From Chthoniobacteraceae bacterium (lineage in GTDB: Bacteria > Verrucomicrobiota > Verrucomicrobiia > Chthoniobacterales > Chthoniobacteraceae): DNA of 64,000 nucleotides. Shown one piece after another: positions 24,878-34,267 of the stretch; within the stretch, counting starts at the first letter, position 1; each line of letters begins with the position of its first letter. Made by a program: the position numbers and the translations under genes. The notes beneath the pieces are model-generated. The model worked only from the letters and a program-made list of their open reading frames with translations. It had not been told where the DNA came from and did not search any database. The stretch is taken from positions 1-64,000 of the forward strand of contig JAQGOL010000012.1 of assembly GCA_028293625.1 (NCBI GenBank), given 5' to 3'.

Positions 24878-26839
24878 TTAAGGCGTGAGGCGCTGCGGGA
24901 TGCCATTGTGCCGGTAAGCGCGAATGAGCCGTTCCAATTGCCCGATCGCGCAGTGCAGATCCCGGCCGCGCTGGCTGTCGGCCACCCGCTTGGGCGTTTT
25001 CCATTCACGCACCACCGTGATGCTTGGAACAATGTCCGCTCCTTCCAGAATCGCCGCTTCCACCGACTCGAAATGATGGTGCCGGGCGAGGAAGGTGCGA
25101 TGCGGTTCCAGCACGAGCGTAAAACCGTGATCGCCATACGCTTCGGAAAACGCGCCATCGATGGTGATCGCCTTGCCGCTGCGTTTAAGAGGGGATTCGC
25201 CTTTCTCAATCTTCACCGGGACATGGCCGTTGACGATCAAGCCGTCTCCGGGGTCGACATCGAATTCGGCGAGGATTTTTTCACAAAACCACGGCTCATG
25301 GATGAGTGAGAAATACGGGTTTTTGGTTTCGTGATGGGAAGCCGGGTCGGCAATCAGATCGCGTTCCAGGGTCGTGATCCGGTCCTTGCCAAAGAGTGGC
25401 GATTGCGGGCCGCTCCAAAGATACCAAAGAAGATCGATTTCCTCACACGTGGCGCCGTTCATCATCCGATAGACGACGCTGTTGATGGCATCAAAAAGCG
25501 CGCGGCCGCTTCGGGGCTGTCCATTGACCATCATTGAGAGAAATCCGCCATTTTCATCGACCGGCACGCAGCCGTGGAAGATGAGATGTTCCTCGCGGCG
25601 CAAATAGAGGGAGCCATGGGAAACCATCCAGCGCATTTGTTTCCAAAGCATCTGGCTGGCGAGAAAGGAACCGCGAATCCGGTCGAGGCAAACGCGTTCA
25701 TCGGTGCTGAGCGCATACGGGTTGGCCGGGTCAATCGTCGGGAAATGGGTTTCCTGAAGAGGATAAGTCACGCCGTCGATTTCGATCGTGCCCGCTTCGA
25801 GGTTCATGCGATGGAGCAGGCGGCGGTTCTCCATCTCCCATTCGGGATGCCGCGCGATCACCTCGCCCTCCAGCTTGAATTGCATGATCGCCACCGCTTT
25901 CTGCATCCGTGCGATCATGACCTTTTCGCGCATGCCGGTCGCGTTGGTTTCAAAAGAGGAGGCGGGATCGTCGCCGTAAATCTTTCGCACGAGCACCTCA
26001 AGCGGTTGAACCGGGATCCCGTAGCCTTCTTCCAATTGAGAAAGGCGCCGGTATCGAAGCGAGATCCGCAGCACATGGCAAATGAGCGCTTCGTGACCAA
26101 GACAGGCGCCGAGCCATGCCATATCGTGGTTGCCCCAGACAAACGAGACGTTGGGCTGTTGCATGAGATAATCAACAACCCGATCGCCGCGCGGGCCGCG
26201 ATCCCAGCAATCGCCGGCAATGATCAGCTCGTCGATTGCCAGGTTGCGAATGACGCGCCCGGTCAGATGGATGAGATGCAGGACGCGACCCCGGCTCACG
26301 AGTTCATCGATCATCGCCTCGATATAAACGCGCTCCCGTTCAGTCGATGGTTCATGCAGGATTTCCGCCAGCAGATCGCGGTATTCAGCCGGGAAAATCC
26401 GGGTTGCATGCTTGAGGCTGCGGCGCGCCGCCAGGACCCGCACCACATCGAACAGACAGTTTAAAGTCCTTTGCGCGAACGCCTTGATCTCGTGCGGCTC
26501 GCGGAGAGTTTGTTCCAGGCGGTTTACCACTTCAGCCGGATAAAAGATGAGTGTCAGGAACTCTTCGAATTCGTGCGGGGGAAGCCGGTCTTTGAGAAGG
26601 CGTTCGACCAGGGGACGCAAGGTGCCCGAGGCGTTGTTGATCACATGCCGCAGCTTTTTGTCTTCCCCGTGAATGTCGCTGATGACGTGGATGGTTCCCT
26701 TGGGCAAGGTGAGTTCCGCTGAGTAGCGGACAATCTCCGCGATCGCGAAGTCGACATTGGGAATCTCGCGGGCCAGCGGTCGCAGCGCAGCCAGTTCGTC
26801 GTTGCTAAACGGCGCCTCGTCGGTTTGTGGGTTCGTCAT
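24878..26839 (-). CDS. fbp: Fructose-1,6-bisphosphatase class III
   Basis: 653 residues, the usual length of class III FBPases. Phosphoesterase motifs SDIHGEDKKL, AGDCWDRGPRGDRVVDYL and WGNHDMAWLGA bind the metals; FHGCVPVDENG and IVNGHVPVKIEKGESPLK supply later His ligands. It hydrolyses fructose 1,6-bisphosphate in gluconeogenesis, needed for growth on galacturonate and other non-hexose carbon. Divergent from thiE. ATG 26839 has a good fit with the family N-terminus. Confidence 0.95.
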   Translation of the reverse strand: MTNPQTDEAPFSNDELAALRPLAREIPNVDFAIAEIVRYSAELTLPKGTIHVISDIHGEDKKLRHVINNASGTLRPLVERLLKDRLPPHEFEEFLTLIFYPAEVVNRLEQTLREPHEIKAFAQRTLNCLFDVVRVLAARRSLKHATRIFPAEYRDLLAEILHEPSTERERVYIEAMIDELVSRGRVLHLIHLTGRVIRNLAIDELIIAGDCWDRGPRGDRVVDYLMQQPNVSFVWGNHDMAWLGACLGHEALICHVLRISLRYRRLSQLEEGYGIPVQPLEVLVRKIYGDDPASSFETNATGMREKVMIARMQKAVAIMQFKLEGEVIARHPEWEMENRRLLHRMNLEAGTIEIDGVTYPLQETHFPTIDPANPYALSTDERVCLDRIRGSFLASQMLWKQMRWMVSHGSLYLRREEHLIFHGCVPVDENGGFLSMMVNGQPRSGRALFDAINSVVYRMMNGATCEEIDLLWYLWSGPQSPLFGKDRITTLERDLIADPASHHETKNPYFSLIHEPWFCEKILAEFDVDPGDGLIVNGHVPVKIEKGESPLKRSGKAITIDGAFSEAYGDHGFTLVLEPHRTFLARHHHFESVEAAILEGADIVPSITVVREWKTPKRVADSQRGRDLHCAIGQLERLIRAYRHNGIPQRLTP

Positions 26840-26873
26840 GGAGGGAATTGGCTAAGTGTGTTGACCTCCATCA

Positions 26874-26918
26874 TTCGTAATCTTCCTCGCAAGCGTAATC
26901 ATAATCTTCCGTTTCTTC
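26874..26918 (-). repeat. GAAGATTATGATTACG-type stretch in the fbp/thiE divergent gap
   Basis: On the reverse strand GGAAGATTATGATTACGC and GAGGAAGATTACGAATG lie in tandem. It is the same kind of word as at 17790-17847 and 27690-27710, and sits in the intergenic space between the divergent fbp and thiE starts. No TPP riboswitch was recognised here. Confidence 0.4.
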
Positions 26919-26991
26919 CGGTTTGAAAGAGTGGGATGAAGAAGAGTCCGCCTGCGGGCTCCGCTTTGCGATTGCTCACAAGCGGGCGAAC

Positions 26992-27654
26992 ATGCTCGAT
27001 AACCACCCTGTGAAAACGCTCCTTCAATCCCGGCTCTATGGCATTCTTGATCTTGGCTACATTTCTTCCGCGGAACTGCGGCCGGTTGCCGAAAGGATGA
27101 TTGAAGGGGGCGTCGATCTTCTCCAGTTGCGCGCCAAAAACGCCACCGAAGAAGAGATCGAGTCGCTTGGCCAGATGCTCATTCCTTTGACGGAAGCCGC
27201 CGGGGTTCCATTAATCATCAACGATTTCCCGCAACTGGTTCCTTCCATCGGCGCGCAGGGAGCCCATGTCGGGCAGGACGACTTTTCAATCGACGACGCC
27301 CGGTGGCGGGCCGGCCGCGCGCTGGCCGCGGAAGTCGCGCTGCCGATTATCGGCAAATCGACGCATTCCATCGAGCAGGCGGTCGCGGCAGAGCAGCAGG
27401 GCGCCGATTACATCGGGTTCGGCCCGTTGTTTTCAACTCCAACCAAGCCCGGACGTCCCGCGATCGGGCTCGAAGAGCTCCGCCGGGTCCATGAGTTGGT
27501 GAAGCTCCCGATTTTTTGCATTGGCGGGATCAAATTGGAAAATCTTGAAACAGTGATCAAAGCCGGCGCGCGCAGGGTGGTGATCGTCTCGGGGATTTTG
27601 CAGGCGTCGGACATCGTGGGCTACTGTCGGACGGTCACCGCGTTGCTTCCCTGA
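26992..27654 (+). CDS. thiE: Thiamine-phosphate synthase
   Basis: 220 residues, TIM barrel. QLRAKNATEEEIESLG near the front, DDFSIDDARWRAG with the D-x-x-x-x-DD pattern, and GFGPLFSTPTKPG (phosphate-binding loop) are typical, as is FCIGGIKLENLETVIKAGARRVVIVSGI at the end. It joins the thiazole and pyrimidine moieties of thiamine. ATG 26992 places the enzyme start properly; the TTG further up adds 23 unrelated residues. No other thi gene is nearby. Confidence 0.9.
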   Translation: MLDNHPVKTLLQSRLYGILDLGYISSAELRPVAERMIEGGVDLLQLRAKNATEEEIESLGQMLIPLTEAAGVPLIINDFPQLVPSIGAQGAHVGQDDFSIDDARWRAGRALAAEVALPIIGKSTHSIEQAVAAEQQGADYIGFGPLFSTPTKPGRPAIGLEELRRVHELVKLPIFCIGGIKLENLETVIKAGARRVVIVSGILQASDIVGYCRTVTALLP

Positions 27655-27804
27655 TTTTTGCCGTCTCCGCCCGATTCCGGGAGAGGGCGATGAAGATTAT
27701 GAGGGGCGAAGATCGATTAATTGATTGAAGGAAAACTCGTTTGATGGTTTTGGATTCGCGCGGGTCCGTTGATCCGCCTGATCCCTTCATTTATCCGCCC
27801 CTTT

Positions 27805-28722
27805 ATGTCTGTTCTCGTAGTTGGTTCCATCGCGCTTGATACTGTTAAAACGCCGCTTGAAGAGCATGCCGATTTGCTTGGCGGCTCCGCTTCGTACGCG
27901 GCGGTCGGGGCAAGTTTCTTTTCCCCTGTGAACATGGTCGGAGTAGTCGGAGACGATTTTCCCACGGCGCATGTCGATTATTTCCGCAGCCGGAAGATCG
28001 ATCTGACCGGGTTGCAGGTGGCAACCGGGAAAACTTTCCGCTGGTCGGGTGAATACATGTGGGATCTCAACACACGCGAAACCCGCAGTGTGGAACTCAA
28101 CGTATTTGAGCATTTTACGCCGACGTTGCCCGCCGGTTACGCGGAAACGCAGATTGTGCTGCTTGCAAATATCGCGCCGAGTCTTCAAAGCCACGTGCTC
28201 GATCAGATCACGCAGCCGCGCTTCATCATCGCCGATACGATGGATCTCTGGATCAACATCGCCAATGACGATCTGCGCGCGTTGCTGCCCCGGGTCGACA
28301 TGCTTATTCTCAACGATGGCGAAGCGCGCCAGTTCACCAGCGAGACCAGCCTGATCAAGGCGGGAGCGAAAATCCGGGCATTGGGACCGCGTTTTGTGGC
28401 AATCAAGAAAGGCGAGCACGGCTGCCTGTTGTTCGGGGAGAACGAGTTTTTCAGCTGCGGCGCTTATCCTCTGGAAGATATCCATGATCCAACAGGCGCG
28501 GGCGACACATTCGCAGGCGGGCTGGCCGGCCATCTCGCGGCCCAGGGCGGCGGTGAAATTTCCTTCTCGCAGCTGCGCAAAGCCGTCGTTTTTGGCAGCG
28601 TGCTGGCAAGCTTTAATGTGGAAGCATTCAGCCTTGAACGGCTCCGGACGCTGACTGCGGAAGAGATTGCCAAGCGCTACAAATCGTTTCAGCTCATGAG
28701 CGAATTTGAGGCTTTGGGCTGA
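27805..28722 (+). CDS. PfkB-family sugar/nucleoside kinase
   Basis: 305 residues, ribokinase fold. VVGSIALDTVKTP at the start, GGSASYAAVGASFF (substrate motif), and the C-terminal DPTGAGDTFAGGLAGHLA with the catalytic Asp and anion hole. RWSGEYMWDLNTRETRSVELNVF is close to a subgroup common in bacteria with unassigned substrate. ATG 27805 was preferred to 27769, which adds a non-family leader. It could act on ribose, adenosine or another furanose. Confidence 0.85.
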   Translation: MSVLVVGSIALDTVKTPLEEHADLLGGSASYAAVGASFFSPVNMVGVVGDDFPTAHVDYFRSRKIDLTGLQVATGKTFRWSGEYMWDLNTRETRSVELNVFEHFTPTLPAGYAETQIVLLANIAPSLQSHVLDQITQPRFIIADTMDLWINIANDDLRALLPRVDMLILNDGEARQFTSETSLIKAGAKIRALGPRFVAIKKGEHGCLLFGENEFFSCGAYPLEDIHDPTGAGDTFAGGLAGHLAAQGGGEISFSQLRKAVVFGSVLASFNVEAFSLERLRTLTAEEIAKRYKSFQLMSEFEALG

Positions 28723-28792
28723 TCTTTCCGGGCGCGGCGGCGGGAATTTAAGAAGCGCATGGGGAGCCGCGCCGGCTTAAGAAGAGGCATTC

Positions 28793-28816
28793 AAGCCGGG
28801 TTTCGCGGCTTTTCTT
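28793..28816 (+). terminator. Intrinsic terminator downstream of the PfkB gene
   Basis: AAGCCG-GGTTTCG-CGGCTT followed by TTCTTTCC: a 6-bp stem, 7-nt loop and a T-rich tail, 70 nt after the PfkB stop and 60 nt before the next start. It is a short stem, so a moderate call. Confidence 0.55.
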
Positions 28817-28875
28817 TCCCCTTGCCTCTTTTTCCTCTTTCACGGCTCAGGCGGGCCGCTTAGAGAAGCTGGCAC

Positions 28876-29835
28876 ATGACTTTTACACGCTCCGCATCGC
28901 GTCCCATCTCCGTCGTAACCGGCGGCTCGGGGTTTCTCGGTTCGCATCTTACCGATCGGCTGCTTTTGGAAGGGCATCGGGTAATCGGACTCGACAATTT
29001 CATCACCGGCAACACGGCGAATATCGCGCACCTTTCGGGGAATGAAGATTACAAATTAATCAAGCAGGACGTTTCAAACTACATCTTCCTGCCTGATGAC
29101 ATTGATTTCATCTTCCACTTCGCCTCCCCGGCAAGCCCGATCGATTATCTCGAGCACCCGATCCCGACATTAAAAGTCGGCGCGCTCGGCACCCACAACG
29201 CCCTTGGACTTGCCAAGGCGAAAAAAGCGACCTTCCTGCTCGCGTCGACCTCGGAGTGTTATGGCGATCCGCTGATCCATCCGCAGCGGGAGGATTACTG
29301 GGGCAATGTCAACCCGATCGGGCCGCGGGGAGTCTATGATGAAGCCAAGCGATTCGCGGAGGCGATCACGATGGCTTATCACCGCTATCATCATGTCGAT
29401 ACAAAGATTGTTCGTATCTTCAATACCTACGGCCCCCGGATGCGCCTTCGCGATGGGCGCGTGGTGCCGGCCCTGATCGGGCAGGCTCTCACGGGCGAGC
29501 CGCTGACTATTTTTGGCGACGGGACGCAAACCCGCTCGTTTTGTTATGTGAGCGATTTGATTGACGGCATTTACAAGCTTGCCCTGTCTGACTTTCACGA
29601 GCCGGTGAATATTGGCAACCCGCGTGAGATGACCATCCAGCAGTTTGCTGAAGAGATTAAACGCATTACCCAGACCACCTCAGAAATCGAATATAGGCCG
29701 TTGCCGGTGGACGATCCGAAGGTGCGTCAACCTGATATCACCCGTGCTAAAAGCATTCTGCATTGGGAGCCGAAGGTCGCATTCGAGGAGGGGATCCGGA
29801 TCGCGATCGAATATTTTAAAACCCGCCTGAATTAA
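28876..29835 (+). CDS. UDP-glucuronate decarboxylase (UDP-xylose synthase)
   Basis: 319 residues, extended SDR. NAD-binding [15 protein letters not shown], active-site YDEAKR (Tyr-x-x-x-Lys), [32 protein letters not shown] and [14 protein letters not shown] are the UXS block. It makes UDP-xylose from UDP-glucuronate for surface polysaccharide, with NAD recycled. Downstream of an intrinsic terminator, so it is probably its own unit or the head of the next. Confidence 0.92.
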   Translation: MTFTRSASRPISVVTGGSGFLGSHLTDRLLLEGHRVIGLDNFITGNTANIAHLSGNEDYKLIKQDVSNYIFLPDDIDFIFHFASPASPIDYLEHPIPTLKVGALGTHNALGLAKAKKATFLLASTSECYGDPLIHPQREDYWGNVNPIGPRGVYDEAKRFAEAITMAYHRYHHVDTKIVRIFNTYGPRMRLRDGRVVPALIGQALTGEPLTIFGDGTQTRSFCYVSDLIDGIYKLALSDFHEPVNIGNPREMTIQQFAEEIKRITQTTSEIEYRPLPVDDPKVRQPDITRAKSILHWEPKVAFEEGIRIAIEYFKTRLN

Positions 29836-29929
29836 GATTTGAAGCCACTTTTTACTTTCCATTCCCATTCAAATGTTCGAGAAGCATAACCAGTTTCCCA
29901 GGAACACCCCTCCTAAGAAATCCCCCTCC

Positions 29930-30490
29930 ATGAAACTCTTTCTTTTTTGCGCGGCGACACTCACGTCTCTGACTCTCAATGGCCTTGCTCAGGCGCCAGT
30001 TGGCCCCGGAGCGGTCAAGCTTGGCAAAGTGCTGCCGGCTGTGGTCAAGACGCCTGAATTTCAAATCACCGGAGCCCAAAATAAGCGCTACAAGCTTGGT
30101 GAATGGCTCGAAGTGGAAGTCGAATTTGAAACCAAGCTTGAGGATATCGATGAGCTTACTTTCAAATACACGATGCTCGTTGAGAAAAAGATTCTCGATG
30201 GCGAAGTCACTTATGTGAACATCCCCAAGGGACGCGAGCACTACTCGGTGATGTATGTGGCGCCGCGCAGCCTTGAAAAGCTCGCAGGCGGCAAGGCGAT
30301 CACCGCCTCGGCGATTGAGAATGTCTGGGTGGAAGTTTCCCATAACGGACTGGTTCTCGACAAGGTGAGTCTCCGTCCGACGGCGATTCCCAATGCCCAG
30401 CATATTTCCAGTCTTGTTCTGAACAAGAATGAGACGCCTTTCGCGCCACTCTATTTTGACCGCTACGAGGCGATCAAAAAAAGCCGATAG
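29930..30490 (+). CDS. Amuc_1102-like secreted protein of the pilus-like locus
   Basis: 186 residues from MKLFLFCAATLTSLTL, a cleavable signal peptide (to about residue 23). The rest is a soluble beta-rich domain (QNKRYKLGEWLEVEVEFE, ELTFKYTMLVEKKILDGEVTY, VWVEVSHNGLVLDKVSL). Position as the first gene before PilM-, Amuc_1100- and secretin-like genes matches Amuc_1102 of Akkermansia, whose exact role is unknown. ATG 29873 lies upstream but its leader does not look secretory. It starts 94 nt after the UXS stop. Confidence 0.65.
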   Translation: MKLFLFCAATLTSLTLNGLAQAPVGPGAVKLGKVLPAVVKTPEFQITGAQNKRYKLGEWLEVEVEFETKLEDIDELTFKYTMLVEKKILDGEVTYVNIPKGREHYSVMYVAPRSLEKLAGGKAITASAIENVWVEVSHNGLVLDKVSLRPTAIPNAQHISSLVLNKNETPFAPLYFDRYEAIKKSR

Positions 30491-30514
30491 CGGATTCGGG
30501 TCAGATACAATTTC

Positions 30515-32197
30515 ATGGCTGCACCTAACCGTATCTTCAGTCTGGATCTCGGTACCCAGACTGTCGGAATCGCTGAATTTCACACCGGGAAAACCGGGGG
30601 GCTCGTCCTCGCAAACTATCGTTCCACCGGCTTGCTGGCGGATCCTGCCGCGGATGCTAGCCGTCTCGCGCAGGCCAGGATTGCGACGAGCGAGATGGTG
30701 GGCGCCTCCGGTCTTAAAGGCCAGAAGGTCAACTACTCTATTTCCGCGCAATCTGTCTTTACTCGCTTTGTAAAGCTGCCCGCGGTCGGCGAGGATCAGG
30801 CGGAGCAAATCGTTGCGTTTGAAGCGCAGCAGAATGTTCCTTTCCCGATTGATGAAGTTGTCTGGGATTACCAGTTGGTCGACACCGGCACGCCTGAAGT
30901 TGAGGTTGTGCTTGTGGCCATCAAGTCTGATCTTCTTGATGAGATCAATGGAGCTGTCGAGGACTCCGGTCTTCGTGCCAATACGGTCGATGTCTCGCCG
31001 ATGGCGCTCTATAATGCGTTCCGCTATAACTATAGCGACCAGGATGGATGCGCGCTTCTTATCGATATCGGCGCGCGGACAACCAACCTGATCTTCGTTG
31101 AACCGAAGAAGGTGTTCAGTCGCAGCATCGCCATTGGCGGTTCGAAGATCACCGAGGCGATTGCCAAGGACTTTAATGAACCGTTCGGCGCGGCCGAAGA
31201 ACGTAAGAAGCAGGATGGTTTTGTCAGCCTTGGCGGCGCCTATTCGGATCCGGATGATCCCGAAATTGCGCGTGTCTCCAAGATGATCCGCAATTCGATG
31301 ACTCGGCTGCATGCTGAGATTTCGCGTTCGATCAGTTTCTATCGTTCCCAGCAGCACGGCTCGCAGCCGGTGCGCGTGTTCCTGTGCGGCGGAAGCGCCA
31401 CGCTTCCTTACATGCGGGAGTTCTTCCATGAGAAACTTCAGTTGCCCGTGGAGTTCTTTAATCCGCTGCGCAATGTCGCCATCGGTCCGAATCTCAATGT
31501 GGACGAGATTGGCCGGCAGGCGCATACCCTCGGTGAAGTGGTGGGGCTTGCCTTGCGCAACATCGGCAGTTGTCCGATGGAGCTCAATCTGCGTCCGGTC
31601 AGCTTGGTTAAACGCCAGCGGATGGCCCGGCAGAAGCCTTTCATTATCCTGGCAGGCCTCTGTTTCCTCATGATTCTGGCCGCGTGGTGGGTCTACTTTG
31701 ATCACGCCACGGCGATCGCTAATGAAGAGGTTGCCAAGGTTGAAGAGCGTTTAGCTCCGCTCCAATCGATGGATGGCAAGATGAAGGCCGTTCAGGACGC
31801 CAAGAAAAAGCAGGAAGCGCTCGCCGCCCCGCTGCTCGCCGCGGTAACTGATCGCGGTTACTGGACCGAGATTATCAATGATATCAATTCCCGGCTGCCG
31901 GAGGATTATATCTGGATCGTATCGCTTGGCCTGCAGGAAGCGAAACCGAATGCCTCAACTTCTTCCTCTGCGAAGAACGCCCCGGCAAAGGACCCTCGGC
32001 CAGTGCTTCTGCTTCAAGGGCTTTACCTTGAGAATCCTAAAAACGCTCAAATCGTGGTCGACTTCATTGAGAAACTCAAGGCTTCGCCTCTGTATGAGGT
32101 CCGCGAGGATGAGATGAGGCGTGCCAATCCAAATGACACTGAATGGGCCTTTGACTACTCGGTGCCACTCGTTCTTAAAACTTCAATCAGCCACTAA
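30515..32197 (+). CDS. pilM: PilM-like ATPase fused to a PilN-like domain (Amuc_1101-like)
   Basis: 560 residues. Residues 1 to about 350 are an actin/FtsA-fold PilM (RIFSLDLGTQTVGIAEF, ALLIDIGARTTNLIF, VFLCGGSATLPYMREFF). From about 370 MELNLRPVSLVKRQRMARQK and a membrane helix (about 378-398) followed by a coiled coil and a ferredoxin-like tail form a PilN-like part. The two are normally separate inner-membrane platform proteins of type IV pili. The fusion is as in Amuc_1101. Its stop overlaps the next start (TAATG). Confidence 0.85.
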   Translation: MAAPNRIFSLDLGTQTVGIAEFHTGKTGGLVLANYRSTGLLADPAADASRLAQARIATSEMVGASGLKGQKVNYSISAQSVFTRFVKLPAVGEDQAEQIVAFEAQQNVPFPIDEVVWDYQLVDTGTPEVEVVLVAIKSDLLDEINGAVEDSGLRANTVDVSPMALYNAFRYNYSDQDGCALLIDIGARTTNLIFVEPKKVFSRSIAIGGSKITEAIAKDFNEPFGAAEERKKQDGFVSLGGAYSDPDDPEIARVSKMIRNSMTRLHAEISRSISFYRSQQHGSQPVRVFLCGGSATLPYMREFFHEKLQLPVEFFNPLRNVAIGPNLNVDEIGRQAHTLGEVVGLALRNIGSCPMELNLRPVSLVKRQRMARQKPFIILAGLCFLMILAAWWVYFDHATAIANEEVAKVEERLAPLQSMDGKMKAVQDAKKKQEALAAPLLAAVTDRGYWTEIINDINSRLPEDYIWIVSLGLQEAKPNASTSSSAKNAPAKDPRPVLLLQGLYLENPKNAQIVVDFIEKLKASPLYEVREDEMRRANPNDTEWAFDYSVPLVLKTSISH

Positions 32198-33132
32198 TGA
32201 GCGCGCTCAAAGAGAATAAGTTCCTCGCCGGATTCCTCGGCGTGATGGTGGTCGCCACTGGTGGCCTTGGGTTTCTATTGTATTCAGCGTCGGGCCGCTA
32301 CTCCGCGGCGATGAGCGATTTTGAAGACAAATCAAGGCAGCTTTACGAGCTCCAGACCAAAGCCCCGTATCCCGATGAGGCTAATCTGGAAAAGATGAAG
32401 GCCCAGACCAAGGAGCATCAGGATGCCGTGACAACGCTTCAAAAGAGCCTGCTCGCCAACCAGCTTCCGATGGAGTCGATTACTCCGGTTCAGTTTCAGG
32501 ACAAGCTGAAAGAATCGGTCGTAAGAGTCACAACCAGGGCTACTGAGAAGGGGATGAAGCTCCCTGAGAAGTTTTACATGGGATTCGATCCTTATCAGTT
32601 TGAACCGCCCAAGCAGGAAGCGGCATCGTTACTGGGCAAGGAGCTCAAAGCTCTTGAACTGGTCGTCATGACTCTGATTGATAGCCGGACGCAAGCCCTG
32701 ACTACTTTTGATCGCGCTCCGCTTCAGGAAGAGGGCGTCGATAAAGCCCGCGCGGCTAACAGCAAGCCGGATGGCAAACCCGGTGACAAAGAATCCGCAG
32801 TCAAGTCGCTGATCATCAGACGGCCGGTGACACTCGGATTTACGGGTGAACAAGGTGCCTTCCGAAATCTGCTCAACAATCTGGTCTCCTCGAAGGAACA
32901 ATTTTTTGTCCCTCGCAAGATCGACATCAAGAACGAGAAGTTGACGGGGCCTTCCAAAGCAACTGAGGCGGATGCGGCAGCGGCACCCGCGCCTTTCGAT
33001 CCAAGCGCTTCAGGCGGGGCTGTGGCGCCTGAGCCAAAAAAGCCGGCGTTGAAGTATATTGTCGGTGAAGAAAAAATCGATGTGACCATGCAACTCGATA
33101 TTGTCGATTTCGTTGAAGCCAGTGTGAAATAG
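32197..33132 (+). CDS. Amuc_1100-like PilO-type membrane protein
   Basis: 311 residues. One N-terminal membrane helix (about 9-30), a coiled-coil region (SGRYSAAMSDFEDKSRQLYELQ), then two ferredoxin-like halves joined by a linker rich in A, P and G near 265-285. Length and arrangement match Amuc_1100 (317 residues), the outer-membrane-associated TLR2-active protein of Akkermansia, itself a PilO-like structure. Gene order is identical. Sequence identity cannot be measured here, so homology is by architecture and order. Confidence 0.75.
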   Translation: MSALKENKFLAGFLGVMVVATGGLGFLLYSASGRYSAAMSDFEDKSRQLYELQTKAPYPDEANLEKMKAQTKEHQDAVTTLQKSLLANQLPMESITPVQFQDKLKESVVRVTTRATEKGMKLPEKFYMGFDPYQFEPPKQEAASLLGKELKALELVVMTLIDSRTQALTTFDRAPLQEEGVDKARAANSKPDGKPGDKESAVKSLIIRRPVTLGFTGEQGAFRNLLNNLVSSKEQFFVPRKIDIKNEKLTGPSKATEADAAAAPAPFDPSASGGAVAPEPKKPALKYIVGEEKIDVTMQLDIVDFVEASVK

Positions 33133-33136
33133 TTTT

Positions 33137-34150
33137 ATGGACTGGATTAAAAAACATTACGACCAGTTCGCGCTTGGCGTGATAGCTCTGGTGCTACTTG
33201 GTTTCTCAGGCTTCATTGCAATGAAGACCTTCAGCTTCAATCAGGCGTTTGCGGCACTCGAGACTGTGCCCCAGCGCAATGACAAGCTGCCTCCACTTGA
33301 TTTGGCGCCCGTGGCCGAGGCTCACGAAAAGTTAACCAAGCCCGTTTCCTGGGCGCCCAAGAAAAACTCGGGGTCACTTTTTGTTTCCATCGGCTATATC
33401 GTTGATCCCAATACCGGGAAACTGACTGCCCCCGGGCATACGTCGAGTGGTGGCTCGCTTCATCCTCCGGTGCCGGACAGCTATTTCCTAGACAACCATC
33501 TTGATCTGCTCTCGCCGACAGCGCTTGAGGACGATCCTGACAAAGACTTGTTCAGCAATCTTGACGAGTACCTTAACGGCGGGAAAAAGAATGCCGCGGG
33601 CGAGCCTGAATCGACCAGTCCAGTCGATCCGAAAGATCATCCCCCTTACTACACCAAGCTCTATTTGGAGCAATGGATTAAAGTGCCGTTCCTGCTTCTT
33701 TTCCAGAGTGTGGATGGCGATCCAGCCAAGCCGGAGACTCTCACGTTCGGAATCAATCCGAAGTCATTGAAGCAGCCTACCGAGTTCCTGAAAATCGGTG
33801 AAACAGTTCGGAATACCAAATTCCGGGTTGAAAAGTACGAAGCAAAGACCGCCTTTAATAAGAAGATCGAGGAAGAAGAAGATGTTTCCGAGTTGACGCT
33901 CAAGAACACAGAGACAGGTGAATCCGTGGTTCTTGTTGTCGCCAAGCTTACTGACTCGCCCGATTCGTACGCCGCTTTCACCTATATCTGGCCGCAGCCA
34001 CACCAGGCGATCAAGGTTAAAAAGCTTCAGGAATTTGTGCTTAAGCCGAATCTCCAGGAGAAATTCAAAGTCCTTGACATCAAAGCCGACCACGCGGTAA
34101 TAGCGCTGCCTGGTGGCGGTGAATACACAGTGCCTTTGCTTAAGAAGTAA
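33137..34150 (+). CDS. Amuc_1099-like membrane protein (PilP-position)
   Basis: 337 residues. An N-terminal helix (about 10-30, FALGVIALVLLGFSGFIAM) anchors a mostly soluble protein with a P- and G-rich linker around 80-120 and a C-terminal beta region ending VIALPGGGEYTVPLLKK. It occupies the slot of PilP, which links the inner-membrane platform to the secretin. It starts 4 nt after the previous stop. I do not recognise a named domain. Confidence 0.7.
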   Translation: MDWIKKHYDQFALGVIALVLLGFSGFIAMKTFSFNQAFAALETVPQRNDKLPPLDLAPVAEAHEKLTKPVSWAPKKNSGSLFVSIGYIVDPNTGKLTAPGHTSSGGSLHPPVPDSYFLDNHLDLLSPTALEDDPDKDLFSNLDEYLNGGKKNAAGEPESTSPVDPKDHPPYYTKLYLEQWIKVPFLLLFQSVDGDPAKPETLTFGINPKSLKQPTEFLKIGETVRNTKFRVEKYEAKTAFNKKIEEEEDVSELTLKNTETGESVVLVVAKLTDSPDSYAAFTYIWPQPHQAIKVKKLQEFVLKPNLQEKFKVLDIKADHAVIALPGGGEYTVPLLKK

Positions 34151-34267
34151 AGCACTCTCCCGCAGCCCCATCCCTCTCCTCCCCTCCAGAAATCCTAAAA
34201 CGTCGCCCGCTCGCGGTCACGTCACTAAAAAATTGCAGTTTCCATCCTTTAAACGCCGAGCTCATCC

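Noticed and set aside
26840-26991. TPP riboswitch in front of thiE.
   Set aside because: The conserved CUGAGA and ACCUGAU segments are absent.
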